NCBI GenBank assembly: GCA_031273775.1
Contig: JAISRF010000245.1
Coordinates: forward strand, 1-8,175
Direction: 5' to 3'
Source: Oscillospiraceae bacterium
Lineage (GTDB): Bacteria > Bacillota > Clostridia > Oscillospirales > Acutalibacteraceae
DNA: 8,175 nt
This document shows, piece after piece, positions 1 to 6,838 of the stretch. Each line of letters opens with the position of its first letter. Positions within the stretch are counted from its first letter, which is position 1. The notes under the pieces are model-generated. The model was not told where the DNA came from and searched no databases. It saw nothing but the letters and a program-made list of their open reading frames with translations. The position numbers were made by a program, and so were the translations under genes.

Positions 1-40
1 AATCGCCGCTATGGCCGGGGGCGCCGTTTTGATTCTTCAT
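1..40 (-). CDS. 5' end of a divergent gene of unknown function (partial)
   Basis: Only 13 codons lie in the window, reading leftwards from an ATG at 40-38: MKNQNGAPGHSGD, open to the window edge. A GAGAGG ribosome binding site lies 8 bases before the ATG, and a consensus-quality promoter points this way about 100 bases upstream. Too little sequence is present to name a family. The 18-bp inverted repeat inside the promoter would suit an autoregulated repressor such as a TetR-type protein, but that is inference from layout only. A 14-codon reading frame (81-37) ends with its TGA overlapping this ATG, which may be chance or may couple translation. Confidence 0.5.
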   Translation of the reverse strand, partial: MKNQNGAPGHSGD

Positions 41-136
41 TTATAAAGCCTCTCGCTCGCGTTAACTGTATCGTAATTCATACCTTACCGACTTTACCGA
101 ACCAATTGGGCTCCTAAAACGGTTTCTCTGCGCAAT

Positions 137-165
137 ATTATACACAACACCTTGTGTAATGTCAA
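137..165 (-). promoter_or_regulatory. Consensus sigma70-type promoter, reading leftwards
   Basis: On the minus strand, a -35 box TTGACA (165-160) is followed by a 17-base spacer and a -10 box TATAAT (142-137). Both hexamers match the housekeeping consensus exactly and the spacing is optimal. Transcription should begin near position 130 and give a leader of about 90 bases before the ATG at 40. A promoter this strong normally needs a repressor, and the spacer holds a perfect inverted repeat. Confidence 0.85.
141..158. promoter_or_regulatory. 18-bp inverted repeat, probable repressor operator
   Basis: TACACAA-CACC-TTGTGTA is a perfect 7-bp inverted repeat around a 4-base centre. It fills almost the whole spacer of the leftward promoter and overlaps the first two bases of the -10 box. 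A dimeric regulator bound here would block RNA polymerase. Size and symmetry fit TetR- or PadR-like operators, but the regulator is not in the window. The rightward promoter starts about 60 bp away and has no copy of the repeat. Confidence 0.7.
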
Positions 166-216
166 GGTTTTTTCGCCGAAGCCGAGTGAGCTTTATTCAC
201 GTTATAAATCTTCCTC

Positions 217-245
217 TTGACTTTATCCCCCGTTATTGGTAAAAT
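217..245 (+). promoter_or_regulatory. Sigma70-type promoter for the acyl-CoA synthetase gene
   Basis: TTGACT (217-222), a 17-base spacer and TAAAAT (240-245) match the housekeeping consensus at five of six positions in each box. The predicted start near 252 gives a leader of about 66 bases to the ATG at 318, ending in an AAAAGGAA ribosome binding site (302-309). It is the only convincing rightward promoter seen in the window, so it may also serve downstream genes. Confidence 0.75.
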
Positions 246-317
246 TCAAGACACAGCATGTTTTAATCTTCAGAATACAACGTTTCTAATCACTAACGTC
301 TAAAAGGAACTGACCGC

Positions 318-1994
318 ATGAATCCGAACGAGGGACTTCTCTGGGAAATCACCATTGGGGAACAAATGAACCGGCTGGCTCGCGAATACCCTGACCGGGA
401 GGCCGTGGCTTACACCGACCGAGATTACCGCCGCACCTGGAAAAGCTTTAACGAGGAAATTGACCGCGTTGCCCGGGCGTTTATGGCATTGGGCATTAAA
501 AAAGGCGAGCACGTGGCGGTCTGGGCGACCAATGTGCCGGAGTGGATACTAACTTTTTTTGCCGCCATCAAAATCGGCGCGGTGTTGGTAACCGTGAATA
601 CCGCCTACAAAATTTACGAGCTGGAATATTTACTCCGCCAGTCCGATTCCAAGGCGCTGGTGATGATTGACGGCTTCAAAGACACCGATTACGTTCAAAT
701 TGTCAACGAATTGTGTCCCGAAATCGCCGAGGGCGACCCCGGAAACCAGCATATCAAGCGTCTGCCCCGCCTTAAAATGGTCATCCACGCGGGAAAACAC
801 ACACCGGCAGGCATGATACCTTTTGCGGCGCTGGACACCCTGTCCCACAACGTGCCGGAATCGGAATATCGGGCACTGTCCGGATCCCTGACCTGCGATG
901 AAATTATCAACATGCAGTACACGTCCGGCACTACCGGCTTCCCCAAAGGCGTCATGCTCACCCACAGGAACATACTCAACAACGGACGGTTTATCGGCGA
1001 CAATCTGGCTTTTACCACCGAAGATAAGCTGTGCATTACCGTACCGTTTTTTCACTGCTTCGGCATGGTACTCGCCATCATGGCCTGCATTGCCCACGGA
1101 ACCGCCATGGTTCCCGTGGATATTTTCTCTCCGCTCAAGGTGATGGAAGCGGTGGAAAACGAACGTTGCACCGCGCTTCACGGCGTGCCCACCATGTTTA
1201 TCGCCATCCTCTCACACCCGGAATTTTCAAGGTTCACTTTTCCGGTACTCCGCACCGGCATTATGGCGGGTTCTCCCTGCCCCATTAAAACCATGGAGCA
1301 GGTGGTGTCCGACATGCACCTGCGGCATATCACCAGCGTGTTCGGGCAGACGGAATCGTCGCCGGGCTGCACTCAAACCAGCGTGGACGACCCGCTTGAA
1401 TACCGCACGTCCACCGTTGGGCGCTCGCTCCCGGGCTGTGAAAACCGCATTGTGGATCCGGAAACCAACCAACCGCTTCCCGTGGGCGTTCAAGGTGAAT
1501 TTTGCACCCGGGGTTATCATGTCATGAAGGGATATTACAATATGCCGGAAGCCACCGCTCAAGCGATCGACTCTCAGGGCTGGCTTCACACGGGTGATTT
1601 GGCCGTAGTGGATGAAAACGGATATTATAAAATCACCGGACGGATTAAAGATATGATTATCCGCGGTGGTGAAAATATATATCCCAAGGAGATTGAGGAT
1701 TTTATCTACCGGCACCCCGCTGTCAGCGACGTTCAGGTGATCGGTGTGCCGTCGGTGCGCTACGGCGAAGAGATTTGCGCCTGTATCATTTTGAAGAAAG
1801 GCCAATCGGCCACCGAAGATGAACTTAAAACATATGTCCGCGGGAGCATGGCGCGCCATAAAACTCCGAGTTATGTCTGGTTCGTGGATTCGTTCCCGAT
1901 GACCGCCAGCGGCAAAATCCAGAAATTTAAGCTCCGTGAAATCGCTACCGAGCGCTTTGGTCTGCAAGAAGCCGGACAGATTGAAACGGCATAG
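318..1994 (+). CDS. Acyl-CoA synthetase (AMP-forming), ACSF2/FadD-like
   Basis: This 558-residue protein is a full-length member of the adenylate-forming (ANL) superfamily. Such enzymes activate a carboxylic acid with ATP to an acyl-adenylate and transfer it to CoA; they are soluble or membrane-associated. Visible motifs in order are the ATP-binding loop YTSGTTGFPKG (201-211), FGQTE (342-346), GWLHTGDLA with Asp427 (421-429), the hinge and A8 region GRIKDMIIRGGENIYPKEIE (441-460), and the catalytic lysine in TASGKIQK (Lys533). The stretch from A8 to the end resembles ACSF2-type medium-chain fatty acyl-CoA synthetases, so a fatty or related acid is the likely substrate; the exact one cannot be read from sequence. 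All catalytic motifs look intact. The start is set by AAAAGGAA 8 bases upstream and the promoter at 217-245. The next gene begins 65 bases downstream with no obvious terminator between. Confidence 0.95.
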   Translation: MNPNEGLLWEITIGEQMNRLAREYPDREAVAYTDRDYRRTWKSFNEEIDRVARAFMALGIKKGEHVAVWATNVPEWILTFFAAIKIGAVLVTVNTAYKIYELEYLLRQSDSKALVMIDGFKDTDYVQIVNELCPEIAEGDPGNQHIKRLPRLKMVIHAGKHTPAGMIPFAALDTLSHNVPESEYRALSGSLTCDEIINMQYTSGTTGFPKGVMLTHRNILNNGRFIGDNLAFTTEDKLCITVPFFHCFGMVLAIMACIAHGTAMVPVDIFSPLKVMEAVENERCTALHGVPTMFIAILSHPEFSRFTFPVLRTGIMAGSPCPIKTMEQVVSDMHLRHITSVFGQTESSPGCTQTSVDDPLEYRTSTVGRSLPGCENRIVDPETNQPLPVGVQGEFCTRGYHVMKGYYNMPEATAQAIDSQGWLHTGDLAVVDENGYYKITGRIKDMIIRGGENIYPKEIEDFIYRHPAVSDVQVIGVPSVRYGEEICACIILKKGQSATEDELKTYVRGSMARHKTPSYVWFVDSFPMTASGKIQKFKLREIATERFGLQEAGQIETA

Positions 1995-2059
1995 CGATTT
2001 ATCAATTTGAATAACTTGCCGCAATCATTCTCAATGGGAAAACAAGGAGTGTTTATAAC

Positions 2060-3805
2060 ATGGAAAATTTCGGGAATTTATGTCTGGGCTGTATGCGTCC
2101 CTCTAAGGGCGAGCCGGAATGCCCGTACTGCGGCTTCGCGGCGGATTCTCCCCAGCTCGACCCGTATCTCCCCCTCAAAACCCAGCTCAACGATCGGTAT
2201 GTAATCGGTCGTGTGCTGGATTCCAACGGAGAGGGCTTTACTTATTTAGCCTTCGACACCGTAACCGGTCGTCCCGCCCGGATTCGCGAATACTTTCCGG
2301 ACGCTCTGTGTGAGCGCACCCAGAACCGCTTGGGTGTCCGCGTTTTACCGGGCAACGAGTTTTCCTTTAACGATAATTTACTGCGCTTTTCGGAAACGGC
2401 GCGTACCCTCGCCCGCCTTTCCGATTTGCCGGCTCTGCTCTTTGTATATGAAATTTTCGAGCAGAGCGGTACGGTTTATTACGCCAGTGAACACGCCGAT
2501 TCCATATTGCTTCGGGAATTTTTGATTCGCAACGGCGGAACCCTGCGCTGGGAACAGGCGCGCCCACTGTTAATGCCGGTGCTTTCCACCATCGCCGCCG
2601 TAAATCGCGCCGGATTGATTCACCGCGGCATATCGCCGGAAACGTTAATTGTCGGGCGGGACGGCAAGGTACGGTTGATTAACTTCTGCGTACCCGCCGC
2701 CCGCACTGCCCGCACCGATTTGCAAGCACAGCTTTTCCCCGGCTTTGCCGCGGTGGAGCAGTACGGCTTTGAATCCTCCCAACAGGGTAGCTGGACGGAC
2801 GTGTACGGCTTTGCCGCCACGCTTTTCCGTGTTCTGGTAGGAAACATCCCGCCGGAAGCCACGGAGCGCGTCACCGACGACCGGCTTTCCATCCCGGCAA
2901 AGATTGCTGACACTCTGCCTGAGTACGTGATTGACGCTTTGGCGGACGCCTTGCAGATTCTTCCGAAAGAGCGCACCGAATCCGCCGATTTGTTCCGTCA
3001 GGATTTGACCCCCGGAGCCGGAGGTAAGCCTGTTAGCCGCAAAAAGGCCGTTCCCGCTCCCGCGCCTACCGTACGCGATGACACCGCGAAGCGCCCCAAG
3101 GCCGCCGACTCCCGCAGTGCCGTCCCCGACCGTGACGAAGACGACGAGGACGATGGGCACAGCGGCGGCGGTCACTACTGGTTCACCGCACTGATTATTT
3201 CCGTGCTGATTCTGTTAGGCGTGGGCACCGCGCTGTGGTTTCTGCTGTTTAACAAAACAGACGACAATACATCATTAGACATCATCAGCTATGAAGTAAG
3301 CTCTGTTGCGCAGAGTATTGTCGCGCCCTCTTATGCAACAGGTAAGCCGGTACCGGATCTCAAGGGCAAAAAATACTCCGATGTAAACGGAGATTTAAGT
3401 ATTTTAGGTTCTTTTACGCTCAATCCTCCGGAAATTCAGCAGAGCGACACCGCCAAAGGCACCATTCTCTCCCAGACCCCGGCCGCCGGCGAACGCGTAC
3501 AGGACAACCTTGTGATTACTGTAGTCATAAGCTCCGGCCCCGCCACCGCCGCCGTGCCGTCCTCCGTGCTGGGCAAGACAGAAATTGAAGCCAAACAAGA
3601 GCTTTGGAAGGTGGGATTCTTTTACGATAACATCAAAACCGAATCCATCTGCGACCTGACCAAGCCCGATAGCGTTGTGGTCAAGGTAGAGCCGGTAAAC
3701 GGCAATACTAAAATCAGCATATATTCAAAAATCACCATTTATGTGAATAAACTGCCGGAAACGTCTTCGGAGAACGCTGACTCTGAGGATTTTGATACGG
3801 ATTAG
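2060..3805 (+). CDS. Zinc-ribbon / pseudokinase / TM / PASTA membrane protein
   Basis: This 581-residue protein has the layout of a Clostridia PASTA-type Ser/Thr kinase. A zinc ribbon comes first (Cys8, Cys11, Cys21, Cys24), then a kinase-like domain (about 47-315), a charged linker with an Asp/Glu run (358-365), one TM helix (about 373-397) and two extracellular PASTA repeats (about 429-493 and 499-564). PASTA repeats commonly bind peptidoglycan fragments. The kinase domain is recognisable (REYFP, HRGISPET, WTDVYGFAATLFRVL), yet the key residues are changed. The VAIK lysine is Arg76, the HRD aspartate is Gly190, the catalytic-loop asparagine is Thr195, DFG reads Asn-Phe-Cys (208-210), the glycine loop is altered (DSNGEGF), and the APE-like motif is AAVEQY. 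It is therefore probably a catalytically dead sensor or scaffold. The frame is intact, arguing against a decayed gene. AAGGAG (2044-2049) sits 10 bases before the ATG. Confidence 0.9.
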   Translation: MENFGNLCLGCMRPSKGEPECPYCGFAADSPQLDPYLPLKTQLNDRYVIGRVLDSNGEGFTYLAFDTVTGRPARIREYFPDALCERTQNRLGVRVLPGNEFSFNDNLLRFSETARTLARLSDLPALLFVYEIFEQSGTVYYASEHADSILLREFLIRNGGTLRWEQARPLLMPVLSTIAAVNRAGLIHRGISPETLIVGRDGKVRLINFCVPAARTARTDLQAQLFPGFAAVEQYGFESSQQGSWTDVYGFAATLFRVLVGNIPPEATERVTDDRLSIPAKIADTLPEYVIDALADALQILPKERTESADLFRQDLTPGAGGKPVSRKKAVPAPAPTVRDDTAKRPKAADSRSAVPDRDEDDEDDGHSGGGHYWFTALIISVLILLGVGTALWFLLFNKTDDNTSLDIISYEVSSVAQSIVAPSYATGKPVPDLKGKKYSDVNGDLSILGSFTLNPPEIQQSDTAKGTILSQTPAAGERVQDNLVITVVISSGPATAAVPSSVLGKTEIEAKQELWKVGFFYDNIKTESICDLTKPDSVVVKVEPVNGNTKISIYSKITIYVNKLPETSSENADSEDFDTD

Positions 3806-3810
3806 CCAGG

Positions 3811-3878
3811 TAAGGGCGGGGTTCCCCTCCGTAGCGGAACGCCGCGGTGTGATATTTCCGGCGGATCGACCCCTTCTT
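3811..3878. repeat. GC-rich intergenic element, probably a dispersed repeat copy
   Basis: Most of the 100-base gap between the PASTA gene and the isomerase gene is GC-rich and self-complementary, unlike the flanking coding DNA. It includes GGGG-TT-CCCC (3818-3827) and GCGG-AACG-CCGC (3834-3845). Its core resembles the gap after the ATPase gene near 7611-7631 (13 of 21 bases identical by eye). I read both as diverged copies of a short intergenic repeat. No U-run follows, so it is not a standard terminator. Confidence 0.4.
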
Positions 3879-3905
3879 TACAATTCGAAAGGAAGCATTC
3901 CCCAA

Positions 3906-4715
3906 ATGAAGCTATCTTTTTCTACGATCGGCTGCCCCGGCTGGAGCTTTTCCGACGTCACCTCCACCGCACGCGATACCGGTTTTGACGGCATTGAACT
4001 GCGCGGAATCGGCCATGTGCTGGTCACGCCGCGTTGTCCGGAATTCGCTCCTGACCGGCTGGACGCTGCTCGGTCACACCTTGAAAGCCTGCGCCTGGCG
4101 GTTCCGGTTGTGTCCGCGGGTTCTGTGCTCGGCGCTCCGGCACTGGCTGCCGCCGGTTTGGAAGAAGCGAAAGAAGCCGCCCTGTTCGCCGCGAAGATCA
4201 ACGCGCCGTACATCCGCGTCATGTGTTCCGGGAGCCCCGAACCCGTCAGTACCGATTTGGAACTGTGCGCGCGAGAATTAGCCCGGCTTTGCGATTTTTG
4301 CGCCGATTTTTCTGTGGTTCCGTTGATTGAAACCAACGGCGCGCTCGCTCAAAGTGAACAAATGCTTGAGTTGCTGGAGTGTGTTTCCCGCGCGAATTTG
4401 GGCATACTGTGGGATATTCACCACCCCTACCGGTTTTTTGGCGAAGCGCCCGCCAAGACACTGTCGGTAATCGGAAAGTACGTGCGCCACGTACACGTTA
4501 AAGATTCGGTGCCGGACGTGACCGCGCCCAAAGGCATCCGCTATAAAATGATGGGCGAAGGCGATGTGCCGGTGGAGAACGCGGTGTTGGCTCTGAAAAA
4601 TATTGGTTACAGTGGGTTTTTATCGCTGGAATGGGTGAAACGTTGGAACCCGGATCTGGAAGAACCCGGCATTGTCTTCGCGCAGTACAAGCATTATATG
4701 GAAGGAATTATATAG
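3906..4715 (+). CDS. Sugar phosphate isomerase/epimerase-like TIM-barrel protein
   Basis: This 269-residue protein belongs to the xylose-isomerase-like TIM-barrel (AP endonuclease family 2) superfamily, whose members usually isomerise or epimerise sugars, keto-sugars or inositols with a divalent metal. The N-terminus (MKLSFSTIGCPGWSF, then GFDGIELRG) is typical. Likely metal or catalytic positions are Glu142 (IETNG), Asp170 with His172-His173 (WDIHH), His195/His197 (HVHVKD) and Glu242 (SLEWVKRW). Length is normal for the family, and the substrate cannot be inferred. The ATG at 3906 is chosen because AAAGGAAG lies about 10 bases upstream. The frame stays open back to 3792, but those 38 codons cross the GC-rich repeat and overlap the previous gene, so that start would be wrong. 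Its place between the PASTA gene and the export genes may hint at a role in sugar supply, which is weak inference. Confidence 0.88.
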   Translation: MKLSFSTIGCPGWSFSDVTSTARDTGFDGIELRGIGHVLVTPRCPEFAPDRLDAARSHLESLRLAVPVVSAGSVLGAPALAAAGLEEAKEAALFAAKINAPYIRVMCSGSPEPVSTDLELCARELARLCDFCADFSVVPLIETNGALAQSEQMLELLECVSRANLGILWDIHHPYRFFGEAPAKTLSVIGKYVRHVHVKDSVPDVTAPKGIRYKMMGEGDVPVENAVLALKNIGYSGFLSLEWVKRWNPDLEEPGIVFAQYKHYMEGII

Positions 4716-4718
4716 TTG

Positions 4719-4736
4719 ACAGTTCAGGCGAACTGT
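4719..4736. repeat. 18-bp perfect inverted repeat just after the isomerase gene
   Basis: ACAGTTC-AGGC-GAACTGT gives a 7-bp stem with a 4-base centre, starting 3 bases after the TAG stop. No U-run follows, so it is a poor intrinsic terminator. A TTGACA (4716-4721) overlaps its left arm, but no -10 box lies at the right distance. It could be a processing or mRNA-stability hairpin, a protein-binding site, or part of an intergenic repeat. Confidence 0.5.
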
Positions 4737-4796
4737 GTTCTCCGGAACCCGCCGCAATCATCGCGGTCATCCACATAATACGTCAGACGAATTATC

Positions 4797-4804
4797 AGGA
4801 GGAA
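4797..4804 (+). promoter_or_regulatory. Strong ribosome binding site that fixes a TTG start
   Basis: AGGAGGAA matches the anti-Shine-Dalgarno sequence almost perfectly and ends 6 bases before the TTG at 4811. No ATG or GTG in that frame is suitably placed, and the hydrophobic signal segment begins a few residues later. This decides the start of the Ser-rich protein. Confidence 0.85.
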
Positions 4805-4810
4805 TTTTCC

Positions 4811-5431
4811 TTGAATAAAAACTCATTTGTTCGCGCGGCGGCAAAATTGACGGCGGCTTTATCGGCTGTGGCCGTGGTTTCCATGTTCGCCGTTTTGCTT
4901 GCGCTGGCGGATCCGGACGAATCCGTTCCGGAGTCTGCCACGGAAATCACCAGTCAATCCTCGGTGACCTCCTCGCATACGGAAACCTCGTCCGTTTCCC
5001 AGGAGACAAGCAGCGGCGCAGACTCCTCCAAAGCAGACAGCGCGGATTCCTCCGCGTCGAATCACGCAGACAGCGAGAAGGACGACGAGGATAATTATGA
5101 GAGCAAGGCGCAAAGCCAAGCATCTTCCTCCTCAAAATCCGCCTCAAGCTCCAAGTCCGGCGCTACCGTGTCTACGTCCGTCAAAAGCGCCGCGGGTATC
5201 ACCAGCGGAGAAAAGGGCGTAATCGGCGGGGAAACGGACGACAGCAGCGCGGCCGCCGTTCCCCGGGCAAGCGGCGGTCTTAGCCTGACAGAACTTCAGA
5301 AAACCTTAATGTCCCTGATCTTCATTCCACTTGTGTTAATGTTCGCGTCCATTTATTTTTTGTTCGTAGTGAATTATTCCGCCATGCGAAAAAAACGGAT
5401 GGCGGCCAATAAAAAGAGGACACGGGCATGA
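4811..5431 (+). CDS. Ser-rich membrane-anchored protein of unknown function
   Basis: This 206-residue protein, read from a TTG start, matches no family I recognise. It has a short basic N-terminus, a hydrophobic signal or TM segment (about 9-33, with a possible cleavage site after Ala-Leu-Ala at 31-33), then a low-complexity Ser/Thr/Ala-rich region (about 34-155) with an acidic patch (Glu89 to Glu97), a second TM helix (about 165-187), and a Lys/Arg-rich tail (193-205) that should be cytoplasmic. The middle region should lie outside the cell and could be glycosylated or act as a flexible stalk. Its stop overlaps the permease start by 4 bp (ATGA), implying translational coupling and a shared process. 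An accessory subunit, a glycan acceptor, or a spacer holding exporter parts near the wall are all possible. The function is inferred from context only. Confidence 0.85.
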   Translation: MNKNSFVRAAAKLTAALSAVAVVSMFAVLLALADPDESVPESATEITSQSSVTSSHTETSSVSQETSSGADSSKADSADSSASNHADSEKDDEDNYESKAQSQASSSSKSASSSKSGATVSTSVKSAAGITSGEKGVIGGETDDSSAAAVPRASGGLSLTELQKTLMSLIFIPLVLMFASIYFLFVVNYSAMRKKRMAANKKRTRA

Positions 5432-6765
5432 GCGTGTTAAAAAAGGCAAAAAAAACGCTTTTTCTGCTTTTGTTTCTGTTGGCTGTTCTTTCCGGTCTCG
5501 CGTTTTCCAGCCGGGATTCTTTGCGAAACATCACCCAAAACCACGAACAAAAAACAGTTACCGCGTCCGAAGTTACTCTTTCCGGCTGGTCCGAAAACAA
5601 CGGTAAACTGGTTTCAGTTGAAAACGCCTCTGTGACCGTTGAAGGTGTGAATTGTTACGTCCGCAATATTAATATCGCCGGAAAATTCGATGTCAGGGAC
5701 GGCTATGTCCGTGTGCGGTATACCAAAGCCGCGGATGAAGCTTTTAACGACGAAAATATGCTCATCCGCCCCGTAAAATATATGACCGGCGGCGGGTATA
5801 TAACCGTTTTAGAGGACGTGTACAGCCTTTCCGTCACCCTCTTCGATGGCGGTGAGGGGTCTTTGCAAATCTCCGGTGTCCAGGTTAATCCCCGGGGGAT
5901 AACGATTTCCATTTCTGACTTACTTTTATGGTGGTCCTTGCTGACTGTGTTCGCCGCCGCCGCCGCTCTTATTTTTATCCTTGGTCGCCTGAGGGCCTAT
6001 TTGGAAGTTTTCCGCCGGTTTTCGGCTCTACTGCGAGATTTGGTTTCCCGCGATTTAAAGGTGAAATACCGCCGGAGTCTGCTTGGCTTTGTGTGGAGTG
6101 TGTTGAACCCTTTACTTATGATGACGGTTATGACCGTAGTGTTTTCACAGCTTTTCCGCTTTGACATAAAAAATTTCCCGGTTTATTACCTGACCGGTGT
6201 GCTCATTTTCAACTTTGTGGTGGAGGCGACTACATCGTCTCTGGGCTCGGTTTTGGGCGCGGCGCCGTTAATCAAAAAGGTTTACATCCCGAAATATATC
6301 TTTCCGCTTGAAAAGTGCTTGTTTGCTTTTGTGAATATGCTGTTTTCCATGGCGGCGGTCGTCATTGTGTTCACGGTCTTAAGGATTGAGCTTCATTGGA
6401 CCATATTCCTGTTTCCTCTTCCCATGCTGTATGCGTTTGTTTTCGCGTTGGGGTTGGGACTGGTTTTGTCCGCGTTCAACGTCATGTTCCGGGATATTGA
6501 GCATTTGTACGGCGTGTGGGTCACCGCGTGGCTGTATCTCACTCCGGTTATCTACCCGCTTGACCTTCTGTCCCGCCTTTTCCGCGACATCATGCAACTG
6601 AATCCGCTTTATCATTATGTGGACTATATCAGAAACGTCATGATTTACGGGAAGGTACCTTCCGTACGCGAGAATCTGATTTGCCTTGGATTTTCGCTGG
6701 CCTTCCTGCTGGTGGGTGTGCTGACCTTTAAACGCCAGCAAGATAAATTTATCCTGCATATTTGA
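5428..6765 (+). CDS. wzm: ABC-2 polysaccharide export permease with extra N-terminal domain
   Basis: The 445-residue product ends in a typical Wzm/TagG/RfbA-type ABC-2 permease (about 190-445). It shows the amphipathic entry LLRDLVSRDLKVKYRRSLLG (201-220), WSVLNPLL, and six hydrophobic segments near 223-243, 252-275, 295-318, 325-352, 363-380 and 415-433. Such permeases move undecaprenyl-linked glycans or teichoic acids across the membrane with an ATPase partner, here the next gene. A normal family member is about 260 residues. This one has about 185 more: a TM or signal segment (10-27), a beta-rich stretch (about 42-155), then another TM (165-185). By topology the 42-155 part should be outside. 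It resembles a small sugar-binding or jelly-roll domain in texture only; I cannot name it. AAAGAGGA (5413-5420) precedes the ATG, which overlaps the upstream stop. The symbol is by family. Confidence 0.9.
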   Translation: MSVLKKAKKTLFLLLFLLAVLSGLAFSSRDSLRNITQNHEQKTVTASEVTLSGWSENNGKLVSVENASVTVEGVNCYVRNINIAGKFDVRDGYVRVRYTKAADEAFNDENMLIRPVKYMTGGGYITVLEDVYSLSVTLFDGGEGSLQISGVQVNPRGITISISDLLLWWSLLTVFAAAAALIFILGRLRAYLEVFRRFSALLRDLVSRDLKVKYRRSLLGFVWSVLNPLLMMTVMTVVFSQLFRFDIKNFPVYYLTGVLIFNFVVEATTSSLGSVLGAAPLIKKVYIPKYIFPLEKCLFAFVNMLFSMAAVVIVFTVLRIELHWTIFLFPLPMLYAFVFALGLGLVLSAFNVMFRDIEHLYGVWVTAWLYLTPVIYPLDLLSRLFRDIMQLNPLYHYVDYIRNVMIYGKVPSVRENLICLGFSLAFLLVGVLTFKRQQDKFILHI

Positions 6766-6773
6766 TATGGTAG

Positions 6774-6810
6774 GGGTAGGTCTCCGTGCCTACCCGGATT
6801 TATACATCCG
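6774..6810. repeat. Hairpin element between permease and ATPase genes
   Basis: GGGTAGG (6774-6780) pairs perfectly with CCTACCC (6789-6795) around an 8-base loop. A second small stem, CGGAT/ATCCG (6795-6799 and 6806-6810), follows directly. The wording resembles short palindromic intergenic repeats common in Clostridia genomes; that comparison is from memory. No U-run follows, so it is not a clear terminator. It lies inside the exporter operon and may alter mRNA stability or ATPase translation. Confidence 0.5.
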
Positions 6811-6838
6811 ATTATTTTGTAAGGGCGAGTGAGAATGA

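Noticed and set aside
630..1181. 183-codon minus-strand open frame inside the same gene
   Set aside because: Same reason: full overlap with a certain gene and no independent support.
1227..2024. 265-codon open frame on the minus strand inside the acyl-CoA synthetase gene
   Set aside because: It lies opposite a gene with every family motif intact, resembles no family, and has no ribosome binding site or promoter. It is a shadow of GC-rich coding DNA.
2645..3175. 176-codon minus-strand open frame opposite the kinase-like domain
   Set aside because: The plus-strand protein is clearly a kinase-fold homologue. The antisense product is Gly/Arg-rich and unrecognisable.
3792..3905. Upstream extension of the isomerase gene to an ATG at 3792
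   Set aside because: It overlaps the PASTA gene, passes through the GC-rich repeat, lacks a ribosome binding site, and adds residues not typical of the family. ATG 3906 has a good site.
4716..4744. TTGACA at 4716 as a promoter for the Ser-rich gene
   Set aside because: No -10-like hexamer occurs 16-19 bases downstream; the sequence there is CTCCGG-like.
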